Positions 9,001 through 16,433 of a stretch of DNA of 40,984 nucleotides are shown here, piece by piece; the first letter of the stretch is position 1; every line of letters begins with the position of its first letter. The notes under the pieces are model-generated. The model saw only the letters and a program-made list of their open reading frames with translations. It searched no databases and was not told the DNA's origin. The position numbers were made by a program, and so were the translations under genes. This DNA is from CAIXQW01 sp046049675 (GTDB taxonomy: Bacteria; Bacteroidota; Bacteroidia; Chitinophagales; Chitinophagaceae): positions 1 to 40,984 of the forward strand of contig JBJORA010000019.1 of assembly GCA_046049675.1 (NCBI GenBank). Direction: 5' to 3'.

Positions 9001-12000
9001 GCGGCACTTTTAATAATTTGCCCGCTGGTACATATACAATTCATGTAAAAGATAATAATGGTTGTATACACGATACAATTATCAACCTTATACAACCACC
9101 ACCTGTTGCCAGCGGAACGCCAGTAGTGAGTAACGCTGCTTGCAATGGCAATGCTACTGGTAGTATTACGCTTACTGCGAGTGGTGGTACACCAAGCTAT
9201 CAGTTTAATATTAATAATGGTGCTTGGGGCAGCAGCGGTGCCTTTCCAAATCTTGCAGCCGGTACATATACTATAGGCATTAAAGATGCAAATGGTTGCA
9301 CTGGACAAACAATTGTAAATATCAATAGTAATGGTAATTTTTATTATGGTAGCAGTAGCAATACAGCACCAAGTTGCTACAATGGCAATAATGGTACCCT
9401 AACATTCACAGGTACGGGTGGCACTACACCGTACACCTACAATATTAATAATGGTACCTATGTAAGTACAAATACTTTTACCAATTTAAGTCCAGGCACT
9501 TATACCGTGTATGTAAAAGATGCTGGCGGTTGTATTGTAACAAGCCTTGCCAATGTAAGCAATACAACACAAGTAAATGCCATCAATATAACAGCAGCCG
9601 CACCTAGTTGCTTTAATGGTGCAAACGGTAGCCTTAGCCTTAGCGGCAGTGGTGGCGCTGGTGCTTATACTTATGCGATTAATGGTGGCGCCTTTGTAAG
9701 TAGTGGCAGTTTTACAAGTTTAAGTCCCGCAACTTATACGCTCACCGTAAAAGATGCAAACAACTGTACGGCTACAACAGCGATTAGCGTACCAAATACA
9801 ACTGCCATTGGTTTTAGCAATGTCAGTACAATTCCGCCAGGTTGCTTGGGAAGTGGCAGCGGCTCAGTAACTGTTGTTGGCAACGGCGGTACAGGCCCTT
9901 ATACCTATGCTGTAAATGGCGGCACATTTATTACACCAGGTACGTTTAACTCGCTTGGCGTGGGTACCTATACCTTTACTGTAAAGGATGCAAACAATTG
10001 CACCAATACTACAACGCTTACTTTGACGATGGCCGCTGGTGTACAAGTCAACTCTGTGGTACTCGTTACACCATCTTGTGTTGGTCTTACTAATGGCAGT
10101 ATTACAGTTGCTGCTGCAACACTTAATAATCCACTGAGCTATAGTTTAAATGGAGGACCATCGCAAGGCACAGGTATTTTTAGCGCCCTAGGTGCGGGCA
10201 CTTATACTGTGTCCATGATAGACATGGCAGGTTGCTTTAGAGATACGGTTGTTACCTTGAGCGCCTTAAGCAGTTTATCTTTTTCGTCTGTTAACGCTAC
10301 GAATGTTTTATGCTATGGTGGCACCAGTGGCAGCATCACTGCTACAGCAGGCGGCGGAACAGGCATAAGCTACGCAATTAATGGCGGCAGCTTTGGTAGC
10401 AATAACAATTTTACAAACCTTACCAATGCCACCTACACCATTACTGCGCAAGACAATGCAGGCTGCAACGTATCGACATTAGTTACCTTGACCTCACCGC
10501 CACAAATGATATTTACAACTGTAAATATTACTGCGCCTTATTGCAATGGTAGCCAAGATGGCTCTATCACAATCGGAGGCATAGGAGGTGTTTCGCCGCT
10601 GAGTTATAATATCAATAATACACCTTACAGTAGTGTAACTACCTATAGCAATCTTATTCAAGCTACATATACATTTCATATTAAAGATGCTAATGGCTGT
10701 ATCATAGACACAAGCATCTTTTTGCAAGGACCTGATGTTGTTTACTTTAGTGTGTTTAATATTCAAAACGTGTCGTGCTTTGGCGCAAGCGACGGTGTAT
10801 TGACTGCCAATGCAGCAGGCGGTATTGCCCCGTACAATTATTCGCTTAATAACAGTCCGTTTACAGTGGTCAATCAATTTACAAGTTTACCAGCAGGCAG
10901 CTATACACTTATTGCGCAAGACAATCAAGGTTGCATCAATGATACCGTTGTAAACATCAATGCGCCTGGCAGTAGTGTTGGGCTAAGCGTTGTCAATATC
11001 GTTGATAATATTTGCCGTGGAGATAGTATGGGCAGCGTTACTGTGCAAGGTACTGGTGGTACATCGCCATTTATGTACAGTTATTTTGTAACGGGTAATT
11101 TTGGTTTTAGTAATACACTTAGCAATTTACCTGCAGGCCTTGTAACCGTGTATGTGAAAGATGCCAATAATTGCCCTTACGATACTACAATTGCAGTTGC
11201 AGAACCAGATAGCAGTGCACAAATAGTTTTGCTTGGTACTGTAAAGAATAGTTGCGTAGGTGTATACGATGGACAAATTCTTGTAAGTGCAAAAAATGGT
11301 GTAGCGCCTTATACTTATTTTGTGAATGGCAGCAGCAATGGCACAGACAGTGTTTTTGATAACCTAGCGCCTGGCGATTACGTGATAGAAGTACAAGACA
11401 ATATCGGTTGCCTTAGCACAGGTAAGTATACTTTAGATAGTACAGACAGAAGACCTTCACTTACGATTACCAGCCTCAACAATAATGTTTGCATTTACGA
11501 CCAAATAGGTTCATTTGCTTGGCAATACAATGCAGCCTACTACCCTGTGCAGGTTTATATTGATAGTGTGTTAACCATAGACAGTAGCGCTACCAATTTA
11601 GAAAGTAAAACCTATGCTGTACACATGGTGGATGATCGTGGTTGCACCTATGATACAACGGCACAAATTGTTTATACCGACAGTCTAAGCGTAACTACTG
11701 TTGCTACGCCTGCTAAATGCGATGGCCTAGGTAATGATGGTGCGGCACGAGCTTTTGTAAGCGGCGGCCCTGGCCCCTACTTATACGATTGGGGAAGCCC
11801 TGGCACTACAACAGTTGATAGCATTGGTCCGATAGATTACGGCACCTATACCTTAGAAGTAACGGATGCCAAAGGTTGTAAAGACACTTCTATCTTTAAG
11901 GTCATATACGAACCATGTTGTAGCGCATTTGTTCCTAATGCCTTTACACCAAATGGCGATGATGTCAACGATTATGTACCATTGCGACCATTTGGCCCGA

Positions 12001-12197
12001 TTAAATTCTTGAGCTTTGAAATCTATAATCGTTGGGGACAAAAAGTATTTACAGCTCTCAGTTTCGACGATAAATGGGATGGCCGTTTTAATGGACAAGA
12101 ATGTGAGCTAAGTACCTATTACTACTTCTTGCGCTATACGTGCCCGCTTAACGAAGGCGTGCAAGTGCAGAAGGGCGATATTACTTTGATAAAGTAG
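6099..12197 (+). CDS. Giant SprB-repeat surface protein with T9SS type B sorting domain
   Basis: About 2030-residue secreted adhesin-like protein. Counting from the ATG at 6075 (2040 residues), the order is: signal peptide ending near SWAQQ; an N-terminal domain with CFDATPICQTS and YDFAVWDI; an Ig-like domain beginning DNTAPQVKNV (about 200-310); 21 SprB-type repeats of about 78 residues (about 315-1945); and a C-terminal type B sorting domain starting FVPNAFTPNGDDVNDY with YNRWGQKVF and WDGRFNG, the CHU_C / gliding-motility-associated family. Such proteins are exported by T9SS and attached to the surface. SprB in Flavobacterium carries gliding, but gliding genes are not seen here, so adhesion or biofilm is equally possible. 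I prefer ATG 6099 because it gives a compact signal peptide (MFSKISFSAAL...); ATG 6075 would add eight residues. Confidence 0.95.
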   Translation: MFSKISFSAALAIVCLCFANKHSWAQQNCFDATPICQTSYSQVNANSGTGSLNDLTSSNQGCLTNGEVNSSWYILNTTTAGNLVFTITPNSAGDDYDFAVWDITDTNCQALANGSTPIRCNFASLANSSPGGLTGLNTTATLPSYGAAGPSFSSAITATAGQTFVILVNNNSNSSNGYTISFAGSTSNIVDNTAPQVKNVQVPPSCNGPSTIKVQFKENIKCSSISSNGSEFSISGGIGISSATATGCGSGAVFSSAVYLTFNSALSPGTYTLTINNGSDGNSLMDNCGNLTQPGTTFTFTVLPKLSITVNTQFGCSGSTSGSISAAGSGGYSPYTYKLNSGTFNTGNTFNALSAGSYTVTVKDSFGCTKDTIITLAPAPPIVITGLSYTNLTCFSASNGSITITASGGNAPLTYAVNSQPYSSNNTISNLGPGSYVVHTKDANGCIKDTTILLTSPGAILYSSLAIQNVPCAGGNNGSINVIGSGGTAPLQYALNTGAYGSFGNFTNLSSGTYTLHIKDANNCIKDTVIVISQPLTALIANVANIIQPNCNGGTGSITGGASGGSSPFQYSINGNTYGSSSIFSGLSSGTYTIYVKDAGNCIATATASLTTPGNLAYTSASIVQPTCTALGSITVTASGGTPPITYALNTGAYSSSSSYTSLSAGSYTIHAKDNNGCIHDTIITLNTPAVPQIAISAQTNVTCSSPTSGALSVAASGGSTPYQYAFNGGAYASTASFTSLSAGTYTITVQGANGCTSSVTAIITSSNTLGFSSFVKTNVACSGSPLGSISSTGSGGASPYTYSINGGAFGASGNFSALSAGTYTIVVKDASGCTASSTTTVYSSPTISISATVVNATCSNPGNGSITTIASGGYNGVLTYYFNGTSNGSSNVVNSLSPGTYTVSVIDGLGCTKSTTVTITGPPFLWFTNTTLVLPPCYGGVGSISTNGIGGAPPYTYANGTGTYGSSGTFNNLPAGTYTIHVKDNNGCIHDTIINLIQPPPVASGTPVVSNAACNGNATGSITLTASGGTPSYQFNINNGAWGSSGAFPNLAAGTYTIGIKDANGCTGQTIVNINSNGNFYYGSSSNTAPSCYNGNNGTLTFTGTGGTTPYTYNINNGTYVSTNTFTNLSPGTYTVYVKDAGGCIVTSLANVSNTTQVNAINITAAAPSCFNGANGSLSLSGSGGAGAYTYAINGGAFVSSGSFTSLSPATYTLTVKDANNCTATTAISVPNTTAIGFSNVSTIPPGCLGSGSGSVTVVGNGGTGPYTYAVNGGTFITPGTFNSLGVGTYTFTVKDANNCTNTTTLTLTMAAGVQVNSVVLVTPSCVGLTNGSITVAAATLNNPLSYSLNGGPSQGTGIFSALGAGTYTVSMIDMAGCFRDTVVTLSALSSLSFSSVNATNVLCYGGTSGSITATAGGGTGISYAINGGSFGSNNNFTNLTNATYTITAQDNAGCNVSTLVTLTSPPQMIFTTVNITAPYCNGSQDGSITIGGIGGVSPLSYNINNTPYSSVTTYSNLIQATYTFHIKDANGCIIDTSIFLQGPDVVYFSVFNIQNVSCFGASDGVLTANAAGGIAPYNYSLNNSPFTVVNQFTSLPAGSYTLIAQDNQGCINDTVVNINAPGSSVGLSVVNIVDNICRGDSMGSVTVQGTGGTSPFMYSYFVTGNFGFSNTLSNLPAGLVTVYVKDANNCPYDTTIAVAEPDSSAQIVLLGTVKNSCVGVYDGQILVSAKNGVAPYTYFVNGSSNGTDSVFDNLAPGDYVIEVQDNIGCLSTGKYTLDSTDRRPSLTITSLNNNVCIYDQIGSFAWQYNAAYYPVQVYIDSVLTIDSSATNLESKTYAVHMVDDRGCTYDTTAQIVYTDSLSVTTVATPAKCDGLGNDGAARAFVSGGPGPYLYDWGSPGTTTVDSIGPIDYGTYTLEVTDAKGCKDTSIFKVIYEPCCSAFVPNAFTPNGDDVNDYVPLRPFGPIKFLSFEIYNRWGQKVFTALSFDDKWDGRFNGQECELSTYYYFLRYTCPLNEGVQVQKGDITLIK
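7017..11917 (+). repeat. 21 tandem SprB-type repeats within the surface-protein gene
   Basis: Each unit is about 76-80 codons (mean about 233 bp) and follows the scheme: hydrophobic strand, C-x-G-x-x-G-S-I, G-G-x-x-P-Y-x-Y-x-x-N, F-x-x-L-x-x-G-T-Y-T-x-x-V-K-D-x-x-G-C. I counted 21 units by the terminal D-x-x-G/N-C motif. The two cysteines per unit are almost invariant and may form one disulfide per repeat. Units 18-21 are the most divergent. Units share sense but only patchy DNA identity, so the array looks old rather than recently expanded. Confidence 0.85.
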
Positions 12198-12219
12198 TGT
12201 ATAAATAATACTGGCACTA

Positions 12220-12249
12220 TGCTTGGCATTGCTTGCACTTTGCCAAGCA
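12220..12249 (+). terminator. Hairpin after the SprB-repeat gene
   Basis: A perfect 9-bp inverted repeat TGCTTGGCA / TGCCAAGCA (12220-12228, 12241-12249) with a 12-nt loop lies 23 nt after the stop codon. It is not followed by a clear T-run, so it may be a terminator, a transcript-stabilising end or a pause site. Confidence 0.45.
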
Positions 12250-12298
12250 CAATTACTATAAAATGACACAAGCTATACCTAGTGCAGCAATGCATAAG

Positions 12299-12306
12299 TA
12301 TATTTG
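12299..12306 (+). promoter_or_regulatory. Consensus -7 box for the TPR lipoprotein gene
   Basis: TATATTTG is a perfect match to TAnnTTTG and ends 6 nt before the ATG at 12313. A start site a few bases downstream would give a leaderless or nearly leaderless mRNA. The TTG inside this box would extend the reading frame to 12304, which argues against that TTG as the translation start. Confidence 0.55.
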
Positions 12307-12312
12307 CACCGC

Positions 12313-13314
12313 ATGAGAAAATTTGCACTTGTAGTTTGTAGTATGCTTAGCCTTGCAGCTTGCGATACAGGCAATACCACCAAAGAGAAACTAAGTGGCC
12401 CACTTGCCAGCAAAGATTTTGCTGCTATCAACGAAGCCATTGCAAAAAATCCAAAAGACGCCGAGCTATACTATCAACGCGCCATGAGCTTACATAATGT
12501 ACAGCAAGATTCTATGGCAGCCTTAGACTTACAAAAAGCCATTAGTTTAGATAGTACCAAAGTGCGCTACCATAGCAGCATGGCAGACATTTTATTCAGC
12601 AATAAAAACATTAGCGAAAGCGCCAAGTATATAGAGAAGGCATTGAAGCTAGATCCCAATGATGTAAGCAGCCGACTAAAACTTGCTAAAGTATTTCTGA
12701 TACTAAAAGAGTATCCTAAGAGTTTTGAAAATATAAATGCCGTGCTTAAGCAAGACGTTTATAATGCAGATGCTTACTTCTTAAAAGGCATGTGCTACAA
12801 AGACATGAAAGATACGCCAAAGGCCATTAGTAGCTTTCAGACCACCGCACAAATACGTGCCAACGATGTAGATGCACTTAACCAATTGGCTATGCTACAT
12901 GGCACAAAAGATCCACAAAAAGCAAAACTGTATTACGAAAATGCATTTGCACAAGATACCACCAATGTAGAACCACTCAATAATTTAGGCGTCATGTATC
13001 AAGACCGCAAAGACTATAAGGCTGCAAAGCAAGCTTGGTTTAGATGTATTAGCGCCAACCCCAATTTTGCAAAAGCCTATTATAATATTGGTTGTGTGTT
13101 AATGGACGAAGACAGCATAGCCAAAGCACAGCGCCAATTTGATTTAGCTATTCGCATGGACCCTAGCTTTACCGACAGCTACTACAACCGCGGCATCTGC
13201 AAAGAGAAACAAGGCGATAAAGCAGGCGCTATAGAAGACTATAAAACATGCTTACGCTTGGATACAAAGTATACAGATGCGGCTAAGAGTTTGGCGGAAT
13301 TAGGCGTGAAGTAA
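12313..13314 (+). CDS. TPR-repeat lipoprotein
   Basis: A 333-residue lipoprotein. MRKFALVVCSMLSLAAC is a lipoprotein signal with lipobox LAAC, followed by DTGN. An aspartate at +2 would cause inner-membrane retention in E. coli, but that rule is not established for Bacteroidota. The rest is a chain of about seven to eight tetratricopeptide repeats (for example AEYIEKAL-like helices such as SESAKYIEKALKLDPNDVSS, and AYYNIGCVLMDEDSIAKAQRQFDLAIRMDPS), a protein-protein interaction scaffold. The partner is unknown. It follows the SprB-repeat gene by 115 bp but has its own promoter-like box. ATG 12313 is chosen over TTG 12304 because it gives a proper n-region and leaves the promoter box untranslated. 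Confidence 0.9.
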   Translation: MRKFALVVCSMLSLAACDTGNTTKEKLSGPLASKDFAAINEAIAKNPKDAELYYQRAMSLHNVQQDSMAALDLQKAISLDSTKVRYHSSMADILFSNKNISESAKYIEKALKLDPNDVSSRLKLAKVFLILKEYPKSFENINAVLKQDVYNADAYFLKGMCYKDMKDTPKAISSFQTTAQIRANDVDALNQLAMLHGTKDPQKAKLYYENAFAQDTTNVEPLNNLGVMYQDRKDYKAAKQAWFRCISANPNFAKAYYNIGCVLMDEDSIAKAQRQFDLAIRMDPSFTDSYYNRGICKEKQGDKAGAIEDYKTCLRLDTKYTDAAKSLAELGVK

Positions 13315-13343
13315 GTGCAAATGTATACTTTATGCATTAGCAC
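13315..13343. terminator. Candidate bidirectional hairpin between convergent genes
   Basis: GTGC-A-AATG ... CATT-A-GCAC forms a symmetric stem with one A-A mismatch in the 37-bp space between the TPR lipoprotein gene (rightward) and the leftward T9SS cargo gene. There is no T-run on either side, so the assignment rests on position and symmetry only. Confidence 0.3.
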
Positions 13344-13351
13344 TAACACAA

Positions 13352-14593
13352 TCAATAATGCATTACAAGAACACGCTGCAGCTCCTGGCCACATCTAATT
13401 AAATAAACACCATTTGGCCAATTACTGCAGTCAACGGTCTTAGCGACGTTTGATACTTCTACGTGCGCAACTACAGTACCATGGCTTGTATATACATAAG
13501 CAATTGAAGGATCGTGCGCCTTTAGATATAATGATGTGTTTACTGGATTAGGCCATGTAGTTAAACGTGTTTGCGTATTGTTGTGGAAGCTTGTAGGATA
13601 AGTAAATACTGTAATAGTATCATACCTTACCGCCTCGCATACATCTATTGCTTGTATATACTTTGTTTCTGCTGCACTTGGCTTAATCCAAATACCGCTG
13701 GCTGTATCAATAATTTGCATATTGTAAGTATACCAAACCGCATCGGGCACCTCGTACGTTGGCAGTCCGATGTAAACACTATCGCCAACAGCACAAAAAG
13801 TATCGTGTAGCCAGTCACTAATATCAGTAGCAATTAGACTGACATCATCAATCCACCATTCTCCGCAACATGGCGGATAAGATGGATTTGTCCATGGTGG
13901 CCTCCAACGTAATGTCGCGCTATCACTAAGCCAATTTGCTAGGTGTATGTGTGTTTCATTGCCTATTGCAGTAAATGTACCAGTTACTGGCACCCAATTA
14001 ACAGTGTCCACTACGATGCTATCACACATAACTTGAGCCTGCACAAACGGATAAATGCCACTACTGTCTTGCGCAACAATAGTATCTAGCATACCATTGT
14101 CAAAGTACAAGCCAAAACCATTTGCATATTGATCTTCGCCATTAAAAGGACTCAAATATGCCTTAGCACAATATCGCTTGTTGGCTATCAATGGAGTACG
14201 TAAGCGGCAACTTAGTACACCACGAATTGTAACTGGTGGCGGGTTGAAAATAGGAATTAAAGTATGTAAAACTGAAGCGTGCCCATAACCATGCCTTGGC
14301 AATTGATAGCCATAAGCTGTTGAGGATTGCAATGTGCCAGGCACAAATGCTCCATTGGTCATTCGCGCATGAAAATAACCAGCTTGACAATTAAAGGGTC
14401 TTAAACTATCTAAATGATGCCAATATTTTGTGCATAATTGAGCCGTACTATAATTAGGCGGAAAAGATGAAATATTTAGTGTGTCCTCAAAGCTACTATT
14501 GGGAACAAGATTTACTTGTGCCAATGCAAAATTGATAAAATGGATCAAACTAATGCATAATAGTAAGCTTTTGCGTAGTGGGGAACTTCTCAT
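13352..14593 (-). CDS. Secreted protein with T9SS type A sorting domain
   Basis: A 413-residue protein of unknown specific function. The signal peptide spans about residues 1-25 (SLLLCISLIHFINFALAQ). The mature part opens NLVPNSSFED, a common beginning of Bacteroidota secreted proteins with a carbohydrate-binding-like beta-sandwich, and includes CCGEWWIDDVSL. The C-terminal 75 residues (TWPNPVNTSLYL ... NWPNGVYLIRC ... LQRVLVMHY) fit the type A T9SS sorting domain, with WPNP in place of the common YPNP. It is expected to cross the outer membrane by T9SS and be surface-attached or released. It lies downstream of the broken duplicated gene and is convergent with the TPR lipoprotein gene. Confidence 0.88.
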   Translation of the reverse strand: MRSSPLRKSLLLCISLIHFINFALAQVNLVPNSSFEDTLNISSFPPNYSTAQLCTKYWHHLDSLRPFNCQAGYFHARMTNGAFVPGTLQSSTAYGYQLPRHGYGHASVLHTLIPIFNPPPVTIRGVLSCRLRTPLIANKRYCAKAYLSPFNGEDQYANGFGLYFDNGMLDTIVAQDSSGIYPFVQAQVMCDSIVVDTVNWVPVTGTFTAIGNETHIHLANWLSDSATLRWRPPWTNPSYPPCCGEWWIDDVSLIATDISDWLHDTFCAVGDSVYIGLPTYEVPDAVWYTYNMQIIDTASGIWIKPSAAETKYIQAIDVCEAVRYDTITVFTYPTSFHNNTQTRLTTWPNPVNTSLYLKAHDPSIAYVYTSHGTVVAHVEVSNVAKTVDCSNWPNGVYLIRCGQELQRVLVMHY

Positions 14594-14622
14594 CTTTTAT
14601 AAACTTTATGTGGCAAATTCCA

Positions 14623-14799
14623 TCAGATATATTTGGGAGTATAACACAAGCGGCGATGCTTGAATATCAATTGCAAAAAAAAGTCACAACAACAAGGCCA
14701 CAGATAATAACGCAAACTATCGTTAGCCAAATCACTTTGCCAGCAACTGCTGGTATCCTGTAGCAAAAATGCTGAAAACAATATTAGAAATACACGCAC
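14623..14799 (-). pseudogene. Remnant 5' end of a duplicated T9SS cargo gene
   Basis: A 58-codon reading frame starting at GTG 14799 repeats the promoter and signal peptide of the downstream-numbered 514-residue gene. Its first 30 residues align without gaps with that protein (VRVFLILFSAFLLQ versus MRVFLILFTAFLLH; QSDLANDSLR versus QSYLPNDSLR). After about residue 34 similarity stops and the frame ends at 14623-14625. At DNA level 14759-14826 and 16364-16431 match at about 64 of 68 bases, including the TAGATTTG box. This is best read as a truncated paralogue left by a partial duplication or a deletion. A short expressed secreted peptide is less likely but not excluded. Confidence 0.75.
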
Positions 14800-14809
14800 T
14801 ATAGTTTTA

Positions 14810-14817
14810 CAAATCTA
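14810..14817 (-). promoter_or_regulatory. Duplicated consensus -7 box upstream of the gene remnant
   Basis: Minus-strand TAGATTTG is a perfect TAnnTTTG match, 10 nt before the GTG at 14799. It is the copy of the box at 16415-16422. If still active it would transcribe the remnant and possibly the downstream 413-residue cargo gene. Confidence 0.5.
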
Positions 14818-14859
14818 GTAATAAAATCGGTAACTTTAGTAGAGTGCAAAGCGCAGGCG

Positions 14860-16404
14860 CTACAACTTCATCACCTTCTTTACAAAACGCTCTTGCTTAT
14901 GCCTTATACTTACAAAGTACACAGCTTTTGCTAAGTGCTGCATGCTAAACTCAGCTTGGTGCTTGGCATTTACTTGCAGTTGATATATATGTAGGCACTG
15001 CCCTACGGCGTTATGCACTGCCAGCTCTATTTGTGTTGCACTACTATCTGGCACATCAATGTATAGCATATCTGTAGTGGGGTTAGGGTAAACTTGCCAC
15101 GCCAATGGTACAGGCGCAGGTGGTGGTGGTGGCAGTATTGTATCGCATGCACTGCCTGCCAATTTGCCAAGTGCATAGTTTGGCATATTAGGTGGTGTAA
15201 ATAAATAACTCCATGTATTAGTAAAGCCATACTTATTAAAACTACATGCTGCACCAATTTCGTTGGGTTTATCTATGGTACTCATTGATTTGCGTGTGCC
15301 ATTCTTATTGCCGATGTATATTTTACCATCGGGGCCATTAACCATGGTGCAATACCTAGGAAAATCATTAGCAGTGTCAAAGCCCGCTACAAGGTATTTT
15401 GTACCTAAGGTAGTATCCCCTGCTAGTAACTGGTATACTTCGTAATAACTATTAACGTACAGTATCTTATTATCTGGGCTATAACACGCGCCATAGATGG
15501 CATCTAATGGATTTGTAAGCGGCATATTGTACTTATGGTAATTATAGAATGTACCTGTACAGCGATCAAAATCGTAAGTATAAAATAAGTGGTTAAATGA
15601 GTCTATATAATCCTTTGTAATTACAAAGTGCTTGCCGTCGGGGCTAAACTGAGCTTGCCCCCGAACACCAACGTACGAAATGGTATCGGCATTGTATACT
15701 GTACTGTCGTGCAGCATAATTGTATCTGCTGTTACCAAAAATGTATAAAATTGTTGCTTGGTATGGTGGCCTTTTACAAGCCACCAATCCCTGCCATTGC
15801 CATGCCTTACTGCCGTAAGCCTATTAAAGGCAAGCCACTTATCGCGTAGCAAAAAATTATCTTTACTTACCAATGCCCCTTGCCCATTATTACTATCTAA
15901 ATCTATAATATGGTAAAGCAAAAAATCCATGTGGAATTTTGACCATTCGTTGTTAGCTGCATCGTAGGCTGTATCGCTCATGCCAGTTGTAAACACATAA
16001 TATTGGTTTCCTTTTTTGGGTAGCATAAGAGACATTTGGTTTACAAAAGAGCCATAACTCAATTCAAACTTTTGGCCAAGAGGACTATTGATTGGCGTGG
16101 TACTATGCATGCCATAGCCATCTTTATTAAGTATATAAAAACCCTCACAGATGGCTGCTAAATCACCTGTGCTGTCGCAGATGTTACTGCCACCTAAAAA
16201 TACTCCTGCCCAGGGAAGTGGTTCTTGCGTAGTTCGGACGCTGTCAAATGTAATAGGTGTTTGCCTAAAGTCGATTTTTATAGGAAATTGATAGCCGATA
16301 AACCAGGTACTTCCACGCAAACTGTCGTTAGGTAGATAGCTTTGTGCAATAATGCAATTAGCATGTAGCAAAAATGCTGTAAACAATATAAGAAATACAC
16401 GCAC
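14860..16404 (-). CDS. Secreted beta-propeller-like protein with T9SS type A sorting domain
   Basis: A 514-residue exported protein. The signal peptide MRVFLILFTAFLLHANCIIAQ starts at GTG 16404; the same GTG is conserved in the duplicated copy at 14799, supporting this start. The middle part contains several blade-like motifs (ARFSPDGKHFVI-type AQFSPDGKHFVITKDY, GACYSPDNKILYVNS, GPDGKIYIGN) typical of WD40/TolB-like propellers in Bacteroidota surface proteins. A proline-rich linker (ILPPPPPAPVPLAWQVYPNP) leads to a type A T9SS sorting domain ending RHKQERFVKKVMKL. The ligand or enzymatic role is unknown. It is 29 bp downstream of the TIGR04222-like gene but has its own consensus box. Confidence 0.9.
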   Translation of the reverse strand: MRVFLILFTAFLLHANCIIAQSYLPNDSLRGSTWFIGYQFPIKIDFRQTPITFDSVRTTQEPLPWAGVFLGGSNICDSTGDLAAICEGFYILNKDGYGMHSTTPINSPLGQKFELSYGSFVNQMSLMLPKKGNQYYVFTTGMSDTAYDAANNEWSKFHMDFLLYHIIDLDSNNGQGALVSKDNFLLRDKWLAFNRLTAVRHGNGRDWWLVKGHHTKQQFYTFLVTADTIMLHDSTVYNADTISYVGVRGQAQFSPDGKHFVITKDYIDSFNHLFYTYDFDRCTGTFYNYHKYNMPLTNPLDAIYGACYSPDNKILYVNSYYEVYQLLAGDTTLGTKYLVAGFDTANDFPRYCTMVNGPDGKIYIGNKNGTRKSMSTIDKPNEIGAACSFNKYGFTNTWSYLFTPPNMPNYALGKLAGSACDTILPPPPPAPVPLAWQVYPNPTTDMLYIDVPDSSATQIELAVHNAVGQCLHIYQLQVNAKHQAEFSMQHLAKAVYFVSIRHKQERFVKKVMKL

Positions 16405-16414
16405 TATAGTTCTA

Positions 16415-16422
16415 CAAATCTA
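16415..16422 (-). promoter_or_regulatory. Consensus -7 box for the 514-residue cargo gene
   Basis: Minus-strand TAGATTTG lies 10 nt before GTG 16404 in the 29-bp gap after the preceding gene. Its conservation in the duplicated copy at 14810-14817 supports function. Confidence 0.55.
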
Positions 16423-16433
16423 GTTATAAAAAA

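Noticed and set aside
8901..9308. 135-codon frame opposite the SprB repeats
   Set aside because: It is antisense to repeat codons, with no recognisable domain and low-complexity Ile/Thr/Cys composition.
7017..11917. Regular repetition of about 233 bp that could suggest a CRISPR-like or satellite array
   Set aside because: The period is a multiple of three, the frame is open throughout, and the translated units match SprB repeats; units are not identical as CRISPR repeats would be.
12304..12312. TTG 12304 as start of the TPR lipoprotein
   Set aside because: The TTG is part of the TATATTTG box, and ATG 12313 gives a standard lipoprotein signal.
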